This document shows, piece after piece, positions 1 to 6,713 of a DNA stretch of 46,176 nucleotides (position 1 is its first letter; every line of letters starts with the position of its first letter). The notes under the pieces were generated by a model. That model did not search any database and was not told where the DNA came from. It saw only the letters and a list, made by a program, of their open reading frames with translations. The stretch is taken from positions 1 to 46,176 of the forward strand of contig PGYT01000048.1 in NCBI GenBank assembly GCA_002839805.1, given 5' to 3'. This DNA comes from Ignavibacteriae bacterium HGW-Ignavibacteriae-2. GTDB taxonomy: Bacteria > Bacteroidota > Ignavibacteria > Ignavibacteriales > Melioribacteraceae. The translations under genes were made by a program, and so were the position numbers.

Positions 1-140
1 CCGTCACTTGCAGCTTCTATTGCGCTGGATAAAGTGTTTTCGCCCGCGAATATCTTGTGAACTGTTTGTCCATAAATAAGACTAAAGCTCAGTGACAAGG
101 AAAAGAATAAAGCTAAAGTCAGTTTGTTAAAATATTTCAT
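1..140 (-). CDS. Secreted protein, N-terminal fragment (probably beta-helix family)
   Basis: Only the first 46 codons are inside the window and the gene runs off the left edge. It opens with a clear signal peptide (MKYFNKLTLALFFSLSLSFS followed by LIYGQ), and the mature part begins with a stretch reading AGENTLSSAIEAASDG. That pattern, a short strand followed by an L-x-x-A-I-x-A-A helix, is common at the start of right-handed beta-helix proteins such as polysaccharide lyase-like and DUF4957/DUF5123-type proteins. It lies 27 bases downstream of another beta-helix gene and is probably in the same transcript. The start ATG follows a GGGG-containing sequence. Function cannot be assigned from this fragment. 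Confidence 0.6.
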   Translation of the reverse strand, partial: MKYFNKLTLALFFSLSLSFSLIYGQTVHKIFAGENTLSSAIEAASD

Positions 141-167
141 TTTCTACCCCATTTAATTGGTTAATAT

Positions 168-1811
168 TTATTTCAAAAGCATCATTTTCTTTGTAGCTAC
201 AAAGCTTCCTGAAGTCAGCTGATAGTAATAAACTCCTGAAGACATTTTAGATGCATCAAGAAAATAGGTATGAGTTCCAGCGTTAATTTCCTTTGAGAAC
301 AATGTGTTAATTTCACGGCCAATTACGTCATAAACTTTAAGCGTAGCAAAGCCCGATTTTTTTAGACTGAATGTAATTGCTGTTGACGGGTTAAATGGAT
401 TAGGATAATTCTGATTCAAAGAATATTCAACCGGATTAAGATTATTTTCAACATCAGTTGTACTTAAAGTAAATACTGCTGTAATGTTTTTGATCCCGTC
501 TACTGTAATTTGCGCAGGATTAGCAGTACCGCTCAAGTCTCCGCCCCAGCCCGTAAATTCGTAAGTCGGATCAGGAACAGCAGTAACTGTAACTGCAGTG
601 CCACTTGGGAAAATCAGTCCTTTTCTTTCAGGATCGAAAGTAACTTGCCCGCTGCCCTCAATCTTAACATTAAGCGGCAGAACAGTAGGGGTATTAGTTG
701 CCCACCTTAAATCTCCAAGGTGTTTATTGCCGACACCCGAATAAAAAGCGGGCGAATTGGCGGCCAATGTAAAATTTTTGTTCGCAGCATCAGCATAGAG
801 AGGATCGAAATTGAATATAGTATTAGGATCCAGGGTTCTGGCCTTTTTAGTCGTTCTTAACACAACGGCGTCTCTAACCGGCCCGTAAACAATATTAAAA
901 GTATCTACGTTGGTTATAAACGTGCCGGGCAGCTGCGATTCAATCAAATAACTGGCTCTGTCCATTCTATCGGCACCTGGTAATCGTCCGTTAGAGATAA
1001 TAATATTTTTAATTTCAGTATTTTTATTGTTCTTAAAATATAGAACTCGTGTGGCGGAGTTATTAATTGTAAGATTTTCAACTATAACTTTTCCATCTAC
1101 ATTACTAGTATCAAGATCGCCGTAAAAACGGATACACTCTGCATCGATATTAGTAAATGTGCAATTTCTAACAATAAGTGAATCAACCAGTTTGGTAGTT
1201 TCAAATTTTTCAGTTTCAGACATCCTTATTGCTTCGTCGCCCATATTCTCAAATGTACAGTTTTCAATTTTTACAACACCGGCAACCGCGCCCTTCAAAA
1301 AATACAATCCGTGTCCAGCCAGATTAATATCTTTATCTTCATATACATTCCGAATTATGCAATTACGCAGTGTAATGTTAGTTCCGTTCTTAAATGCCAC
1401 CGGATCCCCATCGCCGTCGCCGGCACGAAGCGCATATTTCATACCGTGACTTCTTTCGTGACCACCGTCTATAATAACTCCTTCAATGGTAAGATCATTT
1501 TTAACACGGAATATTTCCAATACGTCTGCGCTATCATCGCTATGCGTAATTATAGGCATAGCAGCAAGTCCTTTTTTTGCTTTTATAATGAGTTTGTTTT
1601 TATTGTAGTAGTATAGAGTGTCTTTAGTTGTATAAACTCCACCCGAAGTCGCAAGTTGTATTGTATCAACCCTCTGCTGATTAGCAAAATTTATCGCTTG
1701 CTGAAAATCGAAATCCGATGTAACGTCTATACTTTTTATCTGGGCAAAAGAAGATACTGCCGATAGAGATAACGTTAAGAAAATAAATATTAGTAATTTT
1801 TTAAATTTCAT
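168..1811 (-). CDS. Right-handed beta-helix protein with InlB-like repeat and T9SS sorting domain
   Basis: This 547-residue secreted protein has a signal peptide of about 24 residues (ending SAVSSFAQ). A region at roughly 85-275 contains repeated short strands with N-rich turns (ITLRNCIIRN, VKIENCTFEN, LIVRNCTFTN), which is the signature of a parallel beta-helix. The motif LGDLRW near residue 367 is typical of Bacteroidota DUF4957/DUF5123 proteins. Residues about 385-455 form a divergent InlB B-repeat (YEFTGWGGDLSG...ITAVFT). The C-terminus is a T9SS type A sorting domain (NQNYPNPFNPSTAI to KKMMLLK). The start is well supported: a TAGGAGG ribosome site lies five bases upstream of the ATG. No polysaccharide-lyase catalytic motif was recognised, so it may be a lyase or only a carbohydrate-binding surface protein. 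Confidence 0.8.
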   Translation of the reverse strand: MKFKKLLIFIFLTLSLSAVSSFAQIKSIDVTSDFDFQQAINFANQQRVDTIQLATSGGVYTTKDTLYYYNKNKLIIKAKKGLAAMPIITHSDDSADVLEIFRVKNDLTIEGVIIDGGHERSHGMKYALRAGDGDGDPVAFKNGTNITLRNCIIRNVYEDKDINLAGHGLYFLKGAVAGVVKIENCTFENMGDEAIRMSETEKFETTKLVDSLIVRNCTFTNIDAECIRFYGDLDTSNVDGKVIVENLTINNSATRVLYFKNNKNTEIKNIIISNGRLPGADRMDRASYLIESQLPGTFITNVDTFNIVYGPVRDAVVLRTTKKARTLDPNTIFNFDPLYADAANKNFTLAANSPAFYSGVGNKHLGDLRWATNTPTVLPLNVKIEGSGQVTFDPERKGLIFPSGTAVTVTAVPDPTYEFTGWGGDLSGTANPAQITVDGIKNITAVFTLSTTDVENNLNPVEYSLNQNYPNPFNPSTAITFSLKKSGFATLKVYDVIGREINTLFSKEINAGTHTYFLDASKMSSGVYYYQLTSGSFVATKKMMLLK

Positions 1812-1863
1812 TAGTTCCTCCTAAATCATTTATAATTGCTGGTTGATTGTGGTTGTGTTCTCC

Positions 1864-3378
1864 TTAAAACCCTATCTGATATCCGAACAAAAGGTTATTA
1901 TATGTTTCTGTTACGTAATTTGTGTTACTGAAATAAGAATCGTAGTATCTTAAATTTCTAATTTCGTAGGCTATATCAAATCTTCCGAAGAAAAATGATA
2001 AACTGCAGCCGAAAGTATAACTGTTCGCAACCGGTCCTTCGTCTTTAATCGCAGCGCCGTCTGGAATAAATGTGGAAGGAATACTCCTGTAACCACCTAG
2101 AAGGGTAAGAAAATCTGAGGGTTTATATTCCATTCCGACTTTTATAACATTTTTATCAGTCCATTTGTGAAAAGTTTCATCGGGGCTGCTGAGTTTAGCT
2201 TTAGCCTCACTGAATGGTTGATAGTCATAATCGATGGCCAGATTAAAATTATCTATAGGTGCATATTTTACACCAACGCTAAATGTCGCAGGTATTTCGT
2301 ATTCATCCGTCCCCGAAGTACTTTGGGTTGATAATGAAACCGAATCTTTTATTGTGGTTGTGTAATTCCAGTCCCTGTTTATAGTGTAGGGCAGATCCAT
2401 TTTAATACCGACACTAAAATTTTTGAAATGTGTTTGTATACCTACAAATATGTTGCTGTAATCGTAATCTGATGTTCCAGTGGTTGCAGTAGAACCATCC
2501 AGATATGTAAATCTGAATCTATTTTCCCTGAACAAATTAAACTGCCCAATTTTAACCAACGATTGCGAATCATCTGAATTTCCCCATCGGTAATTAAATC
2601 CCAGACCAATGTTCAAATATTCACTGAGGTCATATGCAATTGCGGCTGTAATATTGTTTATAACACCTGATCTTTCCCTTGTGAATCTTGACCAGTTTAT
2701 AAGCAATGTATCAACACCGTTAACCTTGGAAATATCTCCGTATTCAGTGTAACCGGGATGAGGATCTAAATATGTATCATTCCTATCATAGTCCTCTATA
2801 TTTATACTTTTTGAGTAGCCCGCAGAAACAACAAAATTATGACTGCCTATATTTAGAGGCACAGCAAAGGAAAAATTATTCAATACGAAATTATTCTTCT
2901 CCTTTTTCCAGTCTGCAGCTTCTTCGCTAAATTGATCAACACCCAATTTAGGTTCATCCACATGGTAAGTAGAATCGATTGTGTAACCATCACCCCACAT
3001 TCTTTCATAATCCCATAATCCGTTATCGGCAGGGTCAGGTATATATAATCCTTCCAAATAAAAGGGAAGCGTAAGAAAAAACCGGTTGGGTTTATAAGTC
3101 TGATTTTCCCTCCAGTTTTGGGTAAATAAGTTCCCGGCGACAGAAACTTGTATTTTATTTATTCCAATAAGACCGGCGGGATTATTGAACAGGCTTAAAA
3201 CATCACCCGAGTAAGCTGTAACAGCTCCTCCCATCGCGGTAGCTTTAACGCCCACATCATTGGAAACGGATAATCCCTGAAAAGATAAATTATCGCCGCG
3301 GTGTTGTCCGAAGATTACACCTGAGACCAGGATAACTAAAAGAGTTATATAATTTTTATTGATTTCTTTGATTAACAT
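1864..3378 (-). CDS. OmpP1/FadL-like outer-membrane beta-barrel
   Basis: This protein of about 504 residues has a signal peptide (LLVILVSGVIFGQ). The N-terminal segment VGVKATAMGGAVTAYSGDVLSLFNNPAGL is shared by the FadL/PorV-like superfamily of 14-stranded barrels, with the A-x-x-NPAGL motif typical. The rest alternates strands with aromatic girdles, and it ends in a C-terminal aromatic strand (LLFGYQIGF). The reading frame opens at a TTG at 3387, but the GGAG element lies one base from that codon and ten bases from the ATG at 3378, so the ATG is preferred. It is the fourth gene of the TonB-receptor operon, 24 bases after a PorV-like gene. Substrate and partner are unknown. It could be a diffusion channel or a T9SS shuttle relative. 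Confidence 0.72.
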   Translation of the reverse strand: MLIKEINKNYITLLVILVSGVIFGQHRGDNLSFQGLSVSNDVGVKATAMGGAVTAYSGDVLSLFNNPAGLIGINKIQVSVAGNLFTQNWRENQTYKPNRFFLTLPFYLEGLYIPDPADNGLWDYERMWGDGYTIDSTYHVDEPKLGVDQFSEEAADWKKEKNNFVLNNFSFAVPLNIGSHNFVVSAGYSKSINIEDYDRNDTYLDPHPGYTEYGDISKVNGVDTLLINWSRFTRERSGVINNITAAIAYDLSEYLNIGLGFNYRWGNSDDSQSLVKIGQFNLFRENRFRFTYLDGSTATTGTSDYDYSNIFVGIQTHFKNFSVGIKMDLPYTINRDWNYTTTIKDSVSLSTQSTSGTDEYEIPATFSVGVKYAPIDNFNLAIDYDYQPFSEAKAKLSSPDETFHKWTDKNVIKVGMEYKPSDFLTLLGGYRSIPSTFIPDGAAIKDEGPVANSYTFGCSLSFFFGRFDIAYEIRNLRYYDSYFSNTNYVTETYNNLLFGYQIGF

Positions 3379-3402
3379 GATTTTCAAACTCCGCTAATAA
3401 TT

Positions 3403-4374
3403 TTAGTTGATACTTAATCCGAGCGATATTCTGTGAATAGAGTCCAGGTATTCTCCATAATCATTAAAAGAATAATCCAACTTGTAACCCATAAATTGAA
3501 ATCCGGCGCCGGCGCAAATACCTTCCTGATCGTTGTTAAATAAGTAACCGCCTCGCAGATATAACATATTATTAAAAGAATATTCTATGCCCACCGCGTG
3601 CTGTTGATCGAAATCTCGCGGTTGAATCATATCGTAAGAAAGAAGAAGAGAATGATCTCCGGCATCAGCAATTAATGGATCATTTTGCGAAAAAAGATAG
3701 GTTGAAATACCCAAATTGAGTGTTTGAGGCAGAGGATAACTTTTGTCAATAAATTTAACTTCCGGACCAAAATTTCGAAGAGTCGCTGCGATAACAATTG
3801 ACTTAAATTCGGTATCATATCTTAATCCACCGTCAAACATAATTAAACCGGTGCTTTTATAAATTAAATCCTCATGTGCGTATTTTGCAGTTAACCCGAA
3901 AGAGAACCTATCGTTAAGGTCCTTGGCATAAGAAATTCCTAATACAAGAGCTTGAGGACTAAATTTATTTCCCGTTAGACCCGGGTTATATACTCCGTTA
4001 ACAAATCCGAGAGCTCCAACAGTTGTTTCCTCTATTTCGCCAACATTCGATAGCATTCCTAATAAACCGAATGTTCCCAGACCTTCAACAGTATAGGCTG
4101 CTGAAAAAGAATAATGTGCTGCATCCATAAACCAGTCGGCATACCCGAATGTTACACCCGCGTTCTGTACACTTGTTATCGCGGCTGGATTCCAAAAAAT
4201 CGCATCTGAGCCAATAGCTATGGAGCTATATGCTCCTGCCATAGCTGAAGCTCTTGCCGTTGTCATTACTTTCAAAAACTGGAATGAAGTTGTTCCAACT
4301 TTTTCGAATGCAAAAGAATTACTGTTAATCAGTATTATAATTAGTGCTGTTGTAATAAACTTTATTGGTTTCAT
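3403..4374 (-). CDS. PorV/PorQ family outer-membrane protein
   Basis: The protein has about 323 residues and matches the usual PorV/PorQ (UPF0164) length and pattern. After the signal peptide come FLKVMTTARASAMAGAYSS and a DAIFWNPAAI box, followed by barrel strands with a GISYAKDLNDRFSFGLTAKY element and a closing YSFNDYGEYLDSIHRISLGL strand. PorV is known as the outer-membrane shuttle that carries T9SS cargo to the attachment complex. Here it directly follows a T9SS cargo gene and a TonB receptor, so a dedicated role for that cargo is plausible but inferred. The frame opens at GTG 4380, but AAAGG sits seven bases before the ATG at 4374, which is preferred. A second cassette has a homologous 340-residue protein at 27752-28774. 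Confidence 0.85.
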   Translation of the reverse strand: MKPIKFITTALIIILINSNSFAFEKVGTTSFQFLKVMTTARASAMAGAYSSIAIGSDAIFWNPAAITSVQNAGVTFGYADWFMDAAHYSFSAAYTVEGLGTFGLLGMLSNVGEIEETTVGALGFVNGVYNPGLTGNKFSPQALVLGISYAKDLNDRFSFGLTAKYAHEDLIYKSTGLIMFDGGLRYDTEFKSIVIAATLRNFGPEVKFIDKSYPLPQTLNLGISTYLFSQNDPLIADAGDHSLLLSYDMIQPRDFDQQHAVGIEYSFNNMLYLRGGYLFNNDQEGICAGAGFQFMGYKLDYSFNDYGEYLDSIHRISLGLSIN

Positions 4375-4401
4375 ATCCACGCCTTTAAATCTTACGAGTA
4401 A

Positions 4402-6669
4402 TTATTTTATTACTACAAATTTTCCTTTTGATTGCTGTCCATCGGGTGTTGTAACAACATAAAAATATATGCCCGAGGCTATTTCCTGACCGTTTCTCGA
4501 TACCTGCAACCATGCAGTTGTATATAACGGCGCATCATGCTCTATTGATTCAATCAACTGACCTGAATAAGAGAAAACTCTGATGGTACATTTTTCGGGT
4601 AAACCGTAAAAACCTATTTTTTCATCATTTTCACCCGCGCCTTGAAAACCGGATTTTGAAATGAATGGATTTGGCACCGCGTAAATTTTTCCCATTTTAT
4701 CAACAGAACCGATATTTTTACTGAACTTGATAGAATTAGTTTTGCCAGATGAATTACCGAACTGATCGATAGATATAACTGAGTAAAATCTATTTTCGCC
4801 AATCTTATAATCAGGATCTGTATCCAAAACTAAATACTCATCATCACTATTAACGTCTCCTTTGGAAACTACAGCAACAGTATCGCTCCATGGACCCATT
4901 TGAGCTAAACTTTTGAGAACAACAAATTTCTCTAGCTGCCCGGTTAAATTAGGATGATTAAATTCTTCTACCGCACGTCCCCATTTAATTTCCACATTTC
5001 CATCGGCGGTGTTGCTAACAACTATTGCAGGGGCTGGAACCGGAACTGGAATACTATATTTCCCTTTTGATGGATTTGCTTCTGGCCAAACTGGTATTGT
5101 AGGTTCATTACCCAAATATGCCCGGAATGCGTTGTGTGTAACCTGTGTTACATTTCTAATTTTGGAATTTACGTAATCAGGATAGCCGTAATCTGTAAGA
5201 TAATTGTTAGTCATAGTTTCGCCGCCAATCACAACCTTTTTGTCCCAATTAGGTGTTTTGTTCCACTGTAAAAGCAAACCCGGTTGCCCCGAAGGGCCGC
5301 CTTCCAGCAATTTATTAGGCTGAGCGCCGTAACCTATTACTTCCGCAATTGCATACCTAAGTGTATCACCCAAATTCAAAGTATATGGTCCGAAAACAAT
5401 ATGTTTTTGTCCGGCGTCGTTACTTTGTCTGTAATTAAAAGCTGCACGTCCATACCAGCGCGGGTCGTTACGCGGGACCTGAGCCCAAGTTGTACTGCCC
5501 TCACTATAAACGCCGCTCCATCTTTTTTCCGGGTTTATGGCTTCAACAATCATTTTAGATGAACGTGTATTTCCTGTGCTTACTTTATTTGAAAAAGGCT
5601 GTTTCATGTGTCCGTTTTCATCGATCTCATAATAGACACCCATACTGGTATTAAGTATCTTTACTGATTCAGATTCATTTCTATCCGGATTGAGAGGATC
5701 AATTGTAGCCAGATGTTTAGTGTCATAGTAAAGCATCGCGTATCCGGGTGCCTGCGGTGAAAGAAGACCGCCGCCGTTTAATCCGGTTTCCGAAAACAGC
5801 TTAAACAATTGTTTATTGGGTTCCGGTTTTGCCGCGAGATATTGAGTTGTAAAATCATCCGAGCCAGTATGAGTAGTTAAATTAAAACCGAGCCAGTAAT
5901 CTGCGTCCCAAAAATTATATTGGTCGCCTCGGTAAATTCCTCCATCGTATTTCCAATCCTGATAATTTCTTTGATAACCGAACATTGATGGTGCGAAACC
6001 GTAAATAAATAAAATCATTGCGTCATTCAATTGTTCTGTTTGTTCAATGGTTTCCGGATTACCGTCTGTATCGCCGTTGTAAACGAACTCATATTCATAA
6101 ATAATCATATCGTCGTAATCGGGATAACTCCAGGCCCGTGAAGTTCTTTTAACGGAAATTCCTACAGATGAACCCCACGCAGATTCAATTATTTCTTCGG
6201 CTTCATTAGGGTTATAATCCGGATTAAGCGATCCATTGCTTAAGACCGGGAAATTTTCGGTTTCATTTATATAGTAAGGGAAACTCCATTTTCCGAAAGA
6301 TACTTCGGGCGTACTTGCTCCCACTCCGCCGCAGAGAGCATACATTCTATTGGCTGTGCCCAGTTGTCCTTTTTTATTTGCAGCTATGTAAAGACCTGCG
6401 CCCAATAAATTATGCTGACCGCTGTATTCAATTCCTTCCACAAACGTTTTAGAACCGGAAGGCCATTCCATCACCGGAATATTTGTTACGTTTCCCGCTT
6501 CACCGGTCATCCAGCCGCGTCCTATTTCGCCGGTATTATAAACGGTTTCATGCAGCATTCCGCGGTTGTGAATTCTATATTCTCTTATTTGTCCGTAAAC
6601 TGAAGTCGAGTACAGAATAAACATAAGCAGAGCTGAAAAAATTATATTGTTCTTATTTTTGGTAATCAT
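4402..6669 (-). CDS. Large T9SS-sorted surface protein paired with TonB receptor
   Basis: The mature protein is about 730 residues after a signal peptide (IIFSALLMFILYSTSVYGQ). The N-terminal half (EYRIHNRGMLHETVYNTGEI, then MEWPSGSKTFVEGIEYSG) resembles the start of the 28788-31907 product, and the two seem to be one family. A fibronectin III-like domain lies around 580-680, and the C-terminus is a sorting domain of the VPNPF...GKFVVIK kind rather than NYPNPFNP. Function is not recognised. The position directly after a SusC-like receptor, where SusD would normally be, suggests a ligand-binding partner of the receptor. The frame opens at 6699, but GGAG followed by five bases precedes the internal ATG at 6669, which also gives a clean signal peptide, so that start was chosen. 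Confidence 0.78.
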   Translation of the reverse strand: MITKNKNNIIFSALLMFILYSTSVYGQIREYRIHNRGMLHETVYNTGEIGRGWMTGEAGNVTNIPVMEWPSGSKTFVEGIEYSGQHNLLGAGLYIAANKKGQLGTANRMYALCGGVGASTPEVSFGKWSFPYYINETENFPVLSNGSLNPDYNPNEAEEIIESAWGSSVGISVKRTSRAWSYPDYDDMIIYEYEFVYNGDTDGNPETIEQTEQLNDAMILFIYGFAPSMFGYQRNYQDWKYDGGIYRGDQYNFWDADYWLGFNLTTHTGSDDFTTQYLAAKPEPNKQLFKLFSETGLNGGGLLSPQAPGYAMLYYDTKHLATIDPLNPDRNESESVKILNTSMGVYYEIDENGHMKQPFSNKVSTGNTRSSKMIVEAINPEKRWSGVYSEGSTTWAQVPRNDPRWYGRAAFNYRQSNDAGQKHIVFGPYTLNLGDTLRYAIAEVIGYGAQPNKLLEGGPSGQPGLLLQWNKTPNWDKKVVIGGETMTNNYLTDYGYPDYVNSKIRNVTQVTHNAFRAYLGNEPTIPVWPEANPSKGKYSIPVPVPAPAIVVSNTADGNVEIKWGRAVEEFNHPNLTGQLEKFVVLKSLAQMGPWSDTVAVVSKGDVNSDDEYLVLDTDPDYKIGENRFYSVISIDQFGNSSGKTNSIKFSKNIGSVDKMGKIYAVPNPFISKSGFQGAGENDEKIGFYGLPEKCTIRVFSYSGQLIESIEHDAPLYTTAWLQVSRNGQEIASGIYFYVVTTPDGQQSKGKFVVIK

Positions 6670-6713
6670 TTTTTCTCCGAATACTATTTTCCTTTTCATA
6701 GTGAAACCGGTAA

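Noticed and set aside
391-420. Dispersed about 20-30 base DNA repeat (plus-strand GGATTAGGATAATTCTG-like) at many gene ends, e.g. also near 14841, 34901 and 43450
   Set aside because: It is the coding sequence for the conserved NQNYPNPFNP start of the T9SS sorting domain, so protein conservation explains it. It is not a mobile repeat.
1844-1856. Shared GATTGTGGTTG string upstream of the beta-helix gene and of the carbohydrate-binding protein gene (about 37188)
   Set aside because: It is only about a dozen bases of low-complexity G/T sequence, and a similar string occurs inside coding sequence near 2350, so it is likely chance.
4402-6669. Considering the receptor-linked surface protein a SusD homologue
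   Set aside because: It has no lipobox, no SusD-like TPR-rich helical pattern, and a T9SS sorting domain, so it is at most a functional analogue.
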